This document shows positions 1-10,488 of a stretch of 64,000 bases of DNA, one piece after another; positions within the stretch are counted from its first letter, which is position 1; every line of letters begins with the position of its first letter. The stretch spans positions 5,363,036 to 5,427,035 of the forward strand of contig NC_054703.1 of assembly GCF_016097555.1 (NCBI RefSeq), in the 5' to 3' direction. Below the pieces are notes generated by a model. The model saw only the letters and a program-made list of their open reading frames with translations. It was not told where the DNA came from and ran no database searches. The DNA comes from Gigantopelta aegis. Taxonomy: Eukaryota > Mollusca > Gastropoda > Neomphalida > Peltospiridae. Made by a program: the position numbers and the translations under genes.

Positions 1-374
1 TTATTGAATTGTAATATAATAACATTTATTACATAATATCTATACAATCTTCCTATAGTGATAAAGGCATTTTCAAACCGTGTAATAAATTTATGTTGTA
101 TTACACATATGTGCAATCTGGACCGGAACTTTTAAATGGGGAATTCCCTTTTTATTTTTACTGCAGTTAGCGCCTTTTATTTACTGACGTCATATACGAT
201 TTACAAATTACGTCGCATCGTATTTGAAACATTACACAAGACTGCCGCAGAGTATGATTCTTAACGTTAAGCAAATCCATGAAAGGATTTTTGATCATAG
301 ATTTAACAAAGTGTTGTTATGACGTTAAATTAAAAATGGTTTTTGTAAAACATAAAAGAAGGTATGTAATAAAT

Positions 375-541
375 ACAGAACTTCACATACGTTGTTTTCG
401 CTTTCTATTTATTGCACTCGTTTATTTTGCGAAAGAACATACCACTCAACCGCTACGCGGTCTCGTGGTATATATTCTTGCGCTAAATAAACTCGTGCAA
501 TAAATAGGAAACGAAAACAACGTATGTGAAGTTCTGTATAT
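375..541. repeat. Long near-perfect hairpin (fold-back element)
   Basis: The arms at 375-456 and 460-541 pair along most of their length. The outer arm AACTTCACATACGTTG returns in reverse complement at the far side, and the centre is ACCGC-TAC-GCGGT. About 80 bp of stem has only scattered mismatches. It is followed by poly-A and a (TA)n run (567-671). It could be a snap-back MITE or a transcribed hairpin; no terminal duplication was identified. Confidence 0.75.
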
Positions 542-563
542 TTACATATATATTATGTTCTAT

Positions 564-676
<113 letters not shown>

Positions 677-1239
677 TTATAAAACACTATTCACAAATCC
701 AAAATTGAAATAAGTAAAAATCAGTAAAAGTTCGGTGTTTTATATTCTGTTTTTTAATATTATTAATAATAGTGATTATTTTTAAAATGTCTCACGTACA
801 GTGGAACGAGTATACAACACTGAAATTTACGCACTATTAGATTGAATATTTCTGTCTCTGTAAAGCTTTGTGTCATATTATTTGTATTATTATTATTATT
901 TTATCTATTTACAGCCATTGAACCTGCGACATAAATATAAAATGGACAGAAATGTTCGATCTATGTGCACTATACGCACGTCCGTGTACTTTATTTTCAG
1001 AAAAAAGTGGGTTGGGTGGGGTTTTTTTTCGAATTTTAAAGACAAACATCTCTTCGTACGTATACAAATGTTATTACTGGAAGCGTGCATGCTCGTAGTC
1101 TATTTTTCCTGATAAAATGAGCTTTCTTACTTCCTACGGTTGTTTTGCAACAGTTTAAAACATGGATATATAAATTATAATAGAATTAAGTTTCTGTAAC
1201 ATAACTATTGAAGATTACATAGTATTAAATTAGAGTTAT

Positions 1240-1742
1240 CACTAACAGGTAAATTGTTATCTCTGTTACCTGGTACAAAATCTTCTGAAACACACTGTTA
1301 AAATAGGTAGACTGAAAAAAATGTAATTCACTAAAAGGTAAATTGATATTTCTGTTGACTAGTGCCATGCCAATTGGAACATGCTCTGTGAAACTAGTTA
1401 GATTAAAAAAAACAGAAAGAAATTTAATTCACTAAAAGGTAAATTGATAATTCTGTCACCAAGTGAGAAGTCATTCGGATCACAATGTGAAACTAGTTAG
1501 ATTTTTTTTTAAAACATAATTCACTAAAAGGTAAATTATTATTTCTGTTACCTAGTGAAAAGTCATAGTTCTGTAAATCTAGTTGGATTAAAAAAAAACT
1601 TAATTCACTAAAAGGTAAATTGATATTACTGTAACTTAGTGAGAAGTCGTTTGAGAAAACAACCTGTGAAACTAATTAGATTTTTTTTTTAAAACCCACC
1701 TTAATTTATTAACAGGTAAAACTAAATTGTTATTTCTGTTAC
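1240..1742 (-). repeat. Tandem array of exon-end plus splice-donor units (about 90-105 bp each, five decayed units)
   Basis: Each unit repeats the last 50 or so bases of the 183-nt exon, its donor (CTAG/GTAACAG) and about 40 bp of intron (TTCACTAAAAGGTAAATTG on the plus strand). Donor-equivalent positions fall near 1265, 1352, 1458, 1547 and 1638, ahead of the true donor at 1742. Several decayed units keep a GT at the donor position (near 1265, 1458 and 1547). Gene B has two or three such units at about 30690-30898. Confidence 0.75.
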
Positions 1743-1925
1743 CTAGTAAGAAATCGTTCGGAACACACTCTGTGAAGCTAGGTAGGCTGAAGAACTCGAT
1801 CTCAGTAACCTGTCTTTGGCTGGATTTACACTGACACGTTCCACTGAAGCATTCCTGTTTCCGTGCGTCCTCGCAGAACAAATTGACGTCATCGCACGAC
1901 TCCCCAAGCAAGGAATATTTCTCAC
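1743..1925 (-). CDS. Gene A exon: third cysteine-rich module (183 nt, phase 1-1)
   Basis: Acceptor TTTCGTATAG before GTGAGAAAT and donor CTAG/GTAACAG. Six cysteines: GESC, LFC, QEC, GTCQC, TEC. Homologous exons lie at 30899-31081 (gene B) and 61670-61852 (gene D), all exactly 183 nt. The 3' end of this exon together with its donor has been copied into a decayed tandem array at about 1240-1740. Confidence 0.8.
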   Translation of the reverse strand: MRNIPCLGSRAMTSICSARTHGNRNASVERVSVNPAKDRLLRSSSSAYLASQSVFRTISY

Positions 1926-4900
1926 CTATACGAAAATTCAGAATCTTGAAGAAAAATACATTTTTCTCTAACAGAAACTTAGTTGTTCCGCCAGTAGTAG
2001 GGAGTGTAGTAGGTGGTTACAAATGCCTCTTAACAATGCCAGAAGTAACTACTGAAGACTCAATGAAATGGTCAGACTAATCCCACAGCTGAAGCAGATG
2101 GGAAATGGCAGGTATGTCGCTCGGATAGCCACAAGAGGCAAGCACCTGTCTCGATTGGGGAGACAAGGATTGGGATGTGGAGATGCGAAAGTTGAAAGAT
2201 AGGAGTTGCCAGATCGGGAAGAAATGAAATGTATTTCAAAGGAAAGAAAGGAAAGGAGATAGATGGATAAAAAACAACCTACAAACAAAACCCCCAACAA
2301 ACAACAACAACAACAAAACACAACAACAACAAAACAAAACAAAACAAGTTAGTGGTTTGGAATCCAAGATGAAGGAAATCAAATGGACATAATATTATCT
2401 ACTAAAGGACGCAACAAAAAATATTGCCTTAAAATATACGAAACGACAAAAGAAACGAAAATATGAATTTAGTTTTTTTTTAATTTATTTTAATTATTCA
2501 GTTTAAATCCTATTAAGTTTCCGTCTATTAAAATTACCAATGGTTTGTGATCATTTAAGACCCATTTGGACAGTCTATTTACCGAGTTAAGTGAATCAAA
2601 TACCAGGAGGACTGCCACTCCAAGACTGCATAGTGTTTGTTTAGCATAGTGTTTGTTTAACATAGTGTTTGTTTAGCATAGTGTTTGTTTAGCATAGTGT
2701 TTGTTTAACATAGTGTTTAACATAGTATTTGTTTGACATAGTGTTTGTCTAACATAGTGTTTGTTTAACATAGTGTTTGTTCAACATAGTGTTTGTTTAA
2801 CATAGTATTTGTTTGACATAGTGTTTGTTTAACATAGTGTTTGTTTAACATAGTGTTTGTTTAACATAGTGTTTGTTCAACATAGTGTTTGTTTAACATA
2901 GTGTTTCTTTAACATAGTGTTTGTAGAGAGACATTACCAGGAATGAACGATTGTTCTTTGCACCGCTCTCCATCGTCTGACTTGATAAATCCGGACTTGC
3001 AGACGCACAGACCGTCTGTGGAACACTCCGCGCGTTTTGTGCACGTGAGCCCGACCTCTGTACAAGGCTCGCCCAAGCTCACCACTGAAAAACAGACAAG
3101 ATAAATATGACCTTACAAACTGAGAATATGTTAGTTTTACGGTGAATTGTACATAGCGGTAGATGTAAACAATTAACCTTCAGTTGGACTATCCTGAACT
3201 TTTCAACCCTAGCAAGACTTTGTTCCTCCCCAATAAAATAAATACAAATTTAGCTTTTTCATGTTGTTGGTTGGTTGGTTTGTTTTTTTGTTTTGTTTTT
3301 AAACACTATCTTACCTTAAATTGTTTTAAATATAAAGCGTTATACGGATAAATATATTTGGAATGACCTTTGGTCGAATTATTTAAATTTTTGTTTGCCC
3401 GTTGGAAGAGAAAAAGTCGTTCAGGTGGAATAGAACTTGCCATCGTTTGCCAATCTGTTGTTTTGGTTTTGATTGGGTAATAGAGCATAGCAAACTGTTT
3501 CATAACGCCTATCCACCTGAGCACGCGAAGGGATAGCCCGAGTACGCTGACTGTACACGGAAAAGGAAGGAAGGAAGGAAAAGTTTTATTTAACGACGCG
3601 CTCAACACATTTTATTTACGGTTATATGACGTACACGAAAAAACCCCTGACAGAACCTCTTTCAATAATGTTCCGGTTAAATACGTATTTTTTTACAGGT
3701 TTCTTCCTGTAGTTTGTGTATTAGTGATTAATATGTGAATTTTATTAATAAGGTAGCTCAAACATGATCGGTGTATAGGTATATCAGGTCCGTAGCTAGC
3801 GGGGAAGGGGGGGGGGGGGCAAGAAAAAAATTCGGGGAAAAATATAGAAACTTAAAGAACATTCTCTTCTTGGTTTAAACAATATTTATTGCCGTCAAAC
3901 TGCGGTTTGGGATTAGCCAACAGGCAAGAGCCTATATTAAGGCCTCTCCCTACATTTATAAATACAAGTTTGATACATCAAGATGACAGAAATAGTATAA
4001 TAATTTAAATAAATTCAAATTAGCTAAGATGAGTCTCAAACTTGTATTTATAAATGTAGGGAGAGGCCTTCTCAGAGAAGAATGGAAGAGAGAGAGAAGA
4101 AAGGAAAAATAAAAATAGATAGTTTATATGATATTATTTAGTCACAGTAGGGAAGGGAGAAGGAGGAATAATGAATGGTTAGTTATCGAAACGTTTGCTA
4201 TTAATTATAAAGTCTTGAACAGATTTAAATATAACACTATTTTCGTGGGTACTAAAATTTGGGTCACCAAATAATAAAGTCTTGCAATTAAGATTGTGAT
4301 ATTTTGACAGGTGAGTATTACGAATTACATTATATAGTGGACAATAACATAAAAAATGTTCTGCATCTTCAATAAGATGTCCACAAGTACAAAATGGACT
4401 GTCACTTACGTGTCTTGCAAATTTATGACCATTTAGATCGCTAGTTCCCAAGCGGAGTCGACTATGTAATATCTGTTGACTTCTATCACCATCGTAAAAG
4501 TAGCACGGTACAATTGGGTCTGATTTATTTAATTCTGATTTAAATCTATTTAACGATGAAGAATTCCTAATATCGGACGTTATATTATTCCATCATTTAA
4601 CTGCGGAAGGAAAAAAGGAATTCGCGAAAAGTTTAGTTCGACAAAAGTATGTAAGGAGGCGATCTACATTACGAGTGTAATATGGTTTTTTTGCAGAAAT
4701 GGGGCGTGGTAATTGTAATGTCCTCTTCTTAACCGTTTAAGAAGTTTTAGACATTAACTACTCAGTTGTTCCCCAAACTAAAATTCCTAGCTACGGCCCT
4801 GTATTGAACGTCAAACACAGAATTGTTGTTGTATTAGAGCTGTAATCTTTGACGACCGTTTGGTAGACAGCAATTGCGCCGAATTTACACAGATTGGTCT

Positions 4901-5232
4901 CTGACGGTTAAAGAGAAACGTCCGTCTAGCTCTCTTATCGTCAGAGTACTCGAGCTAGCCAAAGGACTACACGTTTATAAAAATACCTCGGAAACACTTG
5001 GTCTTGTCCGCACTAGCGAGGGTTTCGTTTTGACAGACGCACAGTTTGTCGAGACATCCAACCGCCTGACAGATGGAGTTGACAGGGCAGGAATCAGGGG
5101 CATCTTTACACGACTCAGATACCTTCAGTGTGGCGCCTGGAAAAAACCCAAAACATTCACAACATGCGAAAAACGAAATAAATTTAGCCTGCGACGAGCT
5201 CAAGCGCGATACATATTTTATAGGACCCCCAA

Positions 5233-5266
<34 letters not shown>

Positions 5267-5578
5267 TCAAGACCGCTGGGTTTTCTTAGCAATTTGTTTA
5301 CAATCTCCATTTCACGAATGCCGATTTATTTTTTGGAAACATCTTTTCAGGAGTTGGTCACTTTCACCGTGGGCCTCTTTTAAAAATATTTCCTGGGTTC
5401 GCCCTTGTTTACAGACAAATGGAAAACAAATCAGTGAATGCTTCAATCTACATATATGACAAGTTATATATTCAGTGTGTATACTCCGCATAAAAAAATA
5501 TTTACCGTGGATCTGGACGACTGCCAGCCACAAACAGAACGTGACGAGGAACTTGCGTAGAGTCATCGAGATCGTTAT
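1743..5578 (-). CDS. Gene A: secreted EB/EGF-like cysteine-rich protein, 5' part (3' end lies left of the window)
   Basis: Gene model joined from four exons on the minus strand: 5506-5578 (start codon at 5566), 4987-5136, 2938-3084 and 1743-1925. Coding bases are 61+150+147+183 = 541, so 180 codons plus one base carried into a missing next exon. It encodes a signal peptide followed by three cysteine-rich modules of about 49-61 residues, each with a pattern like C-x5-C-x6-C-x3-C-x-C-x15-C, which resembles EB modules or EGF-like repeats. Every internal junction is phase 1 with canonical GT-AG sites. The product is probably an extracellular secreted protein; the specific role is unknown. It is the paralog of gene B, nearly identical in the exons but with different repeats in the introns. 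The remaining exons should lie to the left of position 1. Confidence 0.8.
2627..2923. repeat. 16-bp minisatellite (unit CATAGTGTTTGTTTAA), about 18 copies
   Basis: Near-perfect head-to-tail copies in the gene A intron, starting about 13 bases inside the intron from the donor at 2938. The matching place in gene B (about 32010) has only one copy of TGGTGTTTGTTTAAC. Confidence 0.9.
2938..3084 (-). CDS. Gene A exon: second cysteine-rich module (147 nt, phase 1-1)
   Basis: Acceptor TGTTTTTCAG before TGGTGAGCTTG and donor CCTG/GTAATG. Six cysteines: GEPC, LTC, AEC, GLCVC, GERC. The EB/EGF-like spacing matches the exon in gene B at 32517-32663, with KEQ here and REQ there. A 16-bp minisatellite begins just inside the downstream intron. 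Confidence 0.8.
3562..3634 (-). repeat. SINE 3'-tail fragment
   Basis: Reads AAGGAAGG then TTTTATTTAACGACGCGCTC and the CACATTTTATTTACGG block, which is the reverse complement of the tail of the type I SINEs elsewhere in the window. Confidence 0.7.
3941..4068. repeat. Perfect 32-bp inverted repeat with 64-bp spacer
   Basis: The arm at 3941-3972 starts GGCCTCTCCCTACATTTATA; the arm at 4037-4068 is its exact reverse complement. It lies in the 3' flank of the LINE fragment. Confidence 0.85.
4179..4740 (-). pseudogene. LINE (non-LTR retrotransposon) ORF2 C-terminal fragment
   Basis: The clear part (4179-4451) reads LNGHKFARHVSDSPFCTCG, IEDAEHFLCYCPLY and NVIRN, the Cys/His-containing C-terminal segment that follows reverse transcriptase in many animal LINEs. 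Upstream on the same strand the reading continues (WWNNITSDIRNSSSLNRF, then DGDRSQQILHSRLRLG) with at least one in-frame stop near 4680. There is no RT core, so this is a dead 3' fragment. Confidence 0.7.
4987..5136 (-). CDS. Gene A exon: first cysteine-rich module (150 nt, phase 1-1)
   Basis: Acceptor TTTTTTCCAG before GCGCCACACTG and donor CGAG/GTATTT. The encoded module has seven cysteines (SESC, PDSC, NSIC, AVGC, KLCVC, KTKC) and is EB/EGF-like. The gene B counterpart at 34129-34278 is the same length and differs near the end by one residue (KCFRG here, KCLRG there). Confidence 0.8.
5238..5265. repeat. (AAT)n microsatellite
   Basis: About nine repeats of ATA in the intron between the first two coding exons of gene A; a longer AT-rich version lies at 34430-34590 in unit B. 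Confidence 0.9.
5506..5578 (-). CDS. Gene A exon with start codon and signal peptide
   Basis: The minus strand reads acceptor TTTGCAG, then 12 nt of 5' UTR, then ATG at 5566-5564. Twenty codons follow, with a charged start (MTLRK) and a hydrophobic core (FLVTFCLWLAVV), then IHG and donor GTAAAT. This is a typical signal peptide. The acceptor just before the ATG means at least one non-coding 5' exon lies upstream; I could not place it with confidence (12031-12211 is a candidate). Ends in phase 1. Confidence 0.8.
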
Positions 5579-5731
5579 CTGCAAATTAAACAATAACACT
5601 CAATGCATGAGTGGATTTTATTTAAATGTAATCAATGGATAGAAGATGCGATTCCCCACCCCCACCCCCACCCCCACCACCACCACCACCACCTCCACTC
5701 AACTCGGTATAATAGTAATAACAATAATAAT

Positions 5732-5764
<33 letters not shown>

Positions 5765-5808
5765 GGTACCCGCTGTCGAAATAACTGCTAGCATTTGTTA
5801 GATACCAG

Positions 5809-6025
5809 GCTATTTCTCGTTCCAGCCAGTGCTCCACAACTGGTGTAACAAAGGCCGTGGTATGTACTATACTGTCTGTGGGATGGTGCACATAAAAGAT
5901 CCCTTGCTGTTGATCGAAAAGAGTAGCCCATGCGGGTTTCCTCTCTCAATATCTGTGTGGTCCTTAACCATATCACCGTAAATAAAATGTGTTGAGTGCG
6001 TCGTTAAATAAAAACATTTCCTTCC
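5809..6025 (+). mobile_element. SINE, type I, 5'-truncated, with target duplication
   Basis: Starts inside the core (CTATTTCTCGTTCCAGCCAG) and runs through GTGGTATGT, AAAGATCCCTTGCTG and the tail ATAAAATGTGTTGAGTGCGT. It is flanked by TTGTTAGA(T/C)ACCA(A)G at 5795-5808 and 6026-6040. Unit B has the uninterrupted site at about 36320, so this is an insertion private to A. Confidence 0.85.
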
Positions 6026-6059
6026 TTGTTAGACACCAAGCGCAAATTCGCCTGAGCTG

Positions 6060-6582
6060 TTTCGATTGGACCTATTCACTGATTGTGATTTTGTCCCCTC
6101 CCAGGCAATGACCCACGACTGATATATCAATGGCCTTGGTATGTGCTGTCTGTGGAAATGTGCGTATAACAGATCCCTTGCTATTGATAACTGACACACA
6201 TAGAGGGGTTACCTCTAAGACTAATAAGTTAAAATTTTGAATTTTGTTTTGTTTAACGAAACCACTAGAGCACATTAATTCATTAATCATCAGCTATTGG
6301 ATGTCAATCATTTGGTAATTTGTGACTTGTAGTTTTACAGGAAACCTGCTACATTTGTTTTGCCATTAACAGCAAGGGATCTTTTATACAGTAGGCATTT
6401 ACCCACAGATATGACAGTACATACCACGACATTTGGTATACCAGTCGTGGTGCACTGCTTGTGACGGGAAACACTAAGATTGCACGTGAGAATTATCAGC
6501 TATTTGATAACCAATAGCCGATGATTAACTGATCAATATGTTTTAGTGGTGGCATGAAACAAAACGAACTTTAACTTTCCAA
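6060..6582. mobile_element. Nested, opposed SINE pieces (type III)
   Basis: 6060-6240 is forward (CACGACTGATATATCAATGG onward). 6243-6470 is reverse (TTGTTTTGTTTAACGA through ATACCAGTCGTGGTGCACTG). 6474-6582 is a forward tail (CAATAGCCGATGATTAACTG). The same arrangement occurs at 36345-36895, so it predates the duplication. Confidence 0.8.
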
Positions 6583-6879
6583 TTGTGATTAGCGATAGTT
6601 CAAAATGTGTTTTGTTGTCATTAAAAACATTTAAAAACAAATTTCCTCCCATTTCCCCTCCCTCTCCCCATACTAGATCGACCCCAAGAGTCATGAGTCG
6701 GGTCGAAGTTCCTTTAATTCTAGCACATGCTTGCATAGTTTGATCTACCTTTTCATTGTTCACCGAAGCTGGTTTTCTCTGACGTGTTCTTAAGTTACAG
6801 AGATAGCAAATAAACTTCACAATTAAACAGATATTAAAATATACAGTTAAACATCGTGTACAAGTACGTTTCGGTTACA

Positions 6880-7157
6880 TTTATATTCCTTCAGTGCACG
6901 ACAGTAACATGAGATGCTTTCGTGATACAGATGGCGACAGGATTAAAAAACAACAACAAAAACAACGATCTCGAAACAGACATGGTGGTATAATGTTTAG
7001 ACCCTCGGACGTTAGCCTGGTAGTTCCTGGGTTCGCACCTCGATACCGGCTCCTAACCTTACTGAGTCGTAACGGCTTAATGGGGGAAGAGCGAACTTAG
7101 AACGTACCAGTCTTGCATCCGATGGTTTAACCACGACACCACCGATGCCGGTCTAAA
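6880..7157 (-). mobile_element. SINE with type II head, reverse
   Basis: On the minus strand the head reads GACCGGCATCGGTGGTGTCG then GTGGTTAAACCATCGG. A copy lies at 37185-37470 in unit B, so it predates the duplication. Confidence 0.7.
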
Positions 7158-7258
7158 AACTCTGAGAACTTTAAGTTCCAATCAGAAGCTCAAAGAATAT
7201 ATTTCTCGTCTAAAGCTTGTGATGGGTCGTCTAAACGTTTCTGTGCATGTAATGTGAG

Positions 7259-7735
7259 GAGTAGATTTGATATAAAGCGATATAAAGTAGATTTAATGAT
7301 ATACAGTTAAGTAGATTTAATGATATACAGTTCAGTAGATTTAATGAAATAAAGTCAAGTAGATTTAATGATATACAGTTAAGTAGATTTAATGATATAC
7401 AGTTAAGTATATTTAATGAAATAAAGTCAAGTAGATTTAATGATATACAGTTAAGTAGATTTAATGATATACAGTTCAGTAGATTTAATGAAATAAAGTC
7501 AAGCAGATTTAATGATATACAGTTAAGTAGATTTAATGATATACAGTTAAGTATATTTAATGAAATAAAGTCAAGTAGATTTAATGATATACAGTTAAGT
7601 AGATTTAATGAAATACAGTTAAGTAGATTTAATGAAATAAAGTCAAGTAGATTTAATGATATACAGTTAAGTAGATTTAATGAAATAAAGTCAAATAGAT
7701 TTAATTATATAAAGTGAAGCAGTCGGTAATACAAC
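7259..7735. repeat. 24-bp minisatellite (AGTAGATTTAATGATATACA + GTTA), about 19 copies
   Basis: Two alternating variants (GATATACAGTTA and GAAATAAAGTCA) form the array. Unit B at 37575-37745 has about six or seven copies. Confidence 0.9.
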
Positions 7736-7962
7736 TTTAATTCTAAAACAGCAAAACGAATGAACGAATGAATGCTTAATGATAACAAGAAGCACCAAAT
7801 ATATATATATATATATCAGCTGTCGGATGTCAAAAAATAGTAAATAGTGTTTTGCCTAGACATTTGGAACGAAATGATAGACTAAACACTTTTGGGATAT
7901 TTTCACCATTTTCAGGGCATTTTTCTGGTTTTATTAAAGACAAAAACTGATTGAAATAAAAG

Positions 7963-8085
7963 TAAATGTAATTAATGTGCTTGCATTAATAAATGTAATT
8001 AATGTGCTTGCTTTAATAAATGTAATTAATATGCTTGTTTTAATAAATGTAATTAATATGCTTGCTTTAATAAATGAATGGCAAA
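7963..8085. repeat. 30-bp minisatellite, about 4 copies
   Basis: Repeats of AAATGTAATTAATGTGCTTG followed by CTTTAATAAA. Confidence 0.85.
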
Positions 8086-8195
8086 ACATATAACTGGGAT
8101 ATTTTGTCAATTACTAATACATTTTCTGAGTGTTTTACAATTTAGGCAGTTTTAGAATGAATGATTGAAAACGGCTTGTTTAATCCAGGAGTAGC

Positions 8196-8312
8196 AAGGC
8201 GCTGATTAAGGCAAGGCGCTGATTAAGGCAAGATGGTGATTAAGGCAAGACGGTGATTAAGGCAAGACGGTGATTAAGGCAAGATGGTGATTAAGGCAAG
8301 ATGGTGATTTGT
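8196..8312. repeat. 17-bp minisatellite (AAGGCAAGATGGTGATT), about 7 copies
   Basis: Head-to-tail copies just upstream of the SINE at 8334. Confidence 0.9.
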
Positions 8313-8333
8313 TCAACTTCCTTATTGCTTAAG

Positions 8334-8661
8334 GGGGCGGGACGTAGCCCAGTGGTAAAGCGTTCGCTCGATGCGCGGTCGGTCTAGGGTCGATCCCCGT
8401 TAGTGGACCCGTTGAGCTATTTCTCGCTCCAGCTAGTGCACCACGACTGGTATATCAGAGGCCGTGGTATGTGCTATCTTGTCTGTGGGATGGTGTATAT
8501 AAAATATCCCTTGCTGCTAATCGAAAAGAGTAGCCCATGAAGTGGCGACAGCGGGTTTCCTCCCTCAATATCTGCGTGGTCCTTAACCATATGTCTGATG
8601 CCATATAACCGTAAATAAAATATCTTGAGTGCGTCGTTAAATAAAACACTTCCTTTCATTA
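8334..8661 (+). mobile_element. Full-length SINE, type I
   Basis: The tRNA-like head has a good A box (TAGCCCAGTGG) and B box (GGGTCGATCCCC). The core (CCAGCTAGTGCACCACGACT; AATCGAAAAGAGTAGCCCAT) and tail (GAGTGCGTCGTTAAATAAAA) follow. Absent from unit B. Confidence 0.9.
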
Positions 8662-8687
8662 TTGCTTAACGTTTTTGCAATTTTAAA

Positions 8688-9893
8688 CAGGGCGACCAAC
8701 TTTCCGGAATTTTCCGAAAAATCCGGAATTTTTCACCTATATCCAGAATTCCGAAATTAATGCCAAAAATCCGGAATTTTTTTTCAAAATTCGCTATCAT
8801 TATTTTTTTTTTGGAAGCAACCATTTCTAAATATATTTAAAATTTTCTATATTTTGAAATCCCGAGTTTATTAAACAGAGTTTACCATTCTGCATTCTCC
8901 ACTGCAACCTGAACTTGGAATTATCGATTGTTTCGTGCTATTACTAAGACGTTTGTCTATTGGCTGTATTTGTCAATAGCCGATCAATGAAAATGTTTTG
9001 ACAATCGAGTAAACTGAAGCCATGTATGAAATTTGTCTTACTTGCTATGTAGTTTATGTATTTATTTTAAAGATATTTCAAATATCATATAGTAATTACT
9101 ACGGGACAGACATCTGTTCTATGACGATGCATGCAACTTCACCACGGTGTATAAAAACCTGAACATATAACAGAACACTTGCGATCTGTGACACATTCAT
9201 GACATTAATATTAATTAATTAATATACCTACCGATCTTGTTTTATTCAAGTAAGTTAAAGGCATATTGTCACAGACCACTGACCTATTACATGGCCTAAC
9301 AAAGTATTACTTAAATATATATATATATATTTGATTTGTCCCTAAATGTACTTTATTCAACCATCTACGTAACCACCATACTCCACATATTAATGATATT
9401 TTGTAAAAATAATTGAATTATGGCAATGGTCCATAATTCAAAAACTAACATTGCTGAGAGGGTTGACATGGATTTCACTCCATCATGGTGTAGTTAAAGT
9501 GATGCAATATCTAGGTTTGGTCTGTAAAAATTAAATGTAATTTTGATTTATTAATAATTTTTTGAGAAATAAGGTCCTTAAATCTGTGACAGTATGCCTT
9601 TAAACTATAAAATTTTTAAATTTTTACAAACCATTGTTAGATTTTGCCGCGAAAAGTGCCACTCTAATAGTAATGTAAGCGTAATGCAGAACGATAGCAA
9701 GTTAACCACAAATTTGTTCGACCCTACTGATGAAATAGTGCAAATGTGGCAATATACCTACATAAAAATAACATTGGTACCAAGTTTGTCACTTTATTAC
9801 TAATCTGTAGGTGGGAGTGAAACTGTACCACACTATTTGCTAATAAAGTGGGGCTTTTAGGTGTTTTTTTTTGGTGATAATTGTTTATGTTTG

Positions 9894-9969
<76 letters not shown>

Positions 9970-10344
9970 TAATGCTGTTAATTGCTGTACTAGGTATAGT
10001 AACTTTATTTACACTGATGAATATATTTAGCATGTTTTACTAGACAAGCCATAAAGTAGGGTTATGCTTAAAAAGGAAGTAGAAAAATTCTGCCACTTAT
10101 GTGGATTGATTTATACTTTTATTATTGAATACATAACATTCCAATAAATAATATAATTTTTTGTATTGTTATTATCTCTTTGGTTGTTGTTATTTTTTAA
10201 ATATGTTTCAAATTATTTTTTATATTTTTGAAAATGGCGTTTTCGCGTGCTTTAAACTATTGTTTTGAAAGGGGCGTTCGCGCTCTTAAAAATGAAAATA
10301 CCACACAATTCCGAAAAAATATTTCCATTAAGTTAGTCGCCCTG
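8688..10344. mobile_element. DNA transposon (CAGGG ends, hAT-like), non-autonomous
   Basis: Inverted ends: CAGGGCGACCAACTT on the left and AAGTTAGTCGCCCTG on the right. The left half is rich in CCGGAATT. No transposase is recognisable; a (TG)n run sits at 9897-9968. Unit B (about 37960) lacks the element, reading through to CAACTTATCAGCATAATAC. Confidence 0.7.
9897..9968. repeat. (TG)n microsatellite
   Basis: About 36 TG repeats inside the DNA element. Confidence 0.95.
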
Positions 10345-10488
10345 AACTTATCAGCATAATACAATATACAAAATAATAATAAATATATACAGAATATGTA
10401 CAGGATTATGGTGGAGAGTGATTTAGTAACAAATAATAAAATAAATAAATTAAGGTTCTATTGACTTATATTATTTAATACGGATCGG

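Larger units (their letters stand above)
3785..4801. mobile_element. DNA-transposon-like insertion with CAGG(G/T)CCGTAGCTAG ends, carrying a LINE piece
   Basis: Ends are inverted: CAGGTCCGTAGCTAG at the left and CTAGCTACGGCCCTG at the right, flanked by TAT on both sides. Gene B carries an uninterrupted site at about 33560 (GGTATTTAACGTCAAAC), so the insertion came after the A/B duplication. It contains a G-rich run near the left end, a perfect 32-bp inverted repeat (3941-3972 and 4037-4068) and, on the minus strand, a LINE ORF2 3' fragment. The superfamily is uncertain; the CAGGG ends suggest hAT, but the short target duplication does not. Confidence 0.6.

Noticed and set aside
905-1112. Short open frames of 61-80 codons
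   Set aside because: No splice or domain support; unit B does not preserve the frame.
2627-2923. CRISPR-like array
   Set aside because: The units are contiguous with no spacers, in a eukaryotic intron; it is a minisatellite.
5603-5791. Histidine/asparagine-rich plus-strand ORF
   Set aside because: Reading of (CCACCC)n and (AAT)n repeats upstream of gene A; no coding signal.
8334-8410. tRNA gene suggested by A and B boxes
   Set aside because: The head continues into a SINE core and tail and lacks a folded tRNA; the same holds for other SINE heads.
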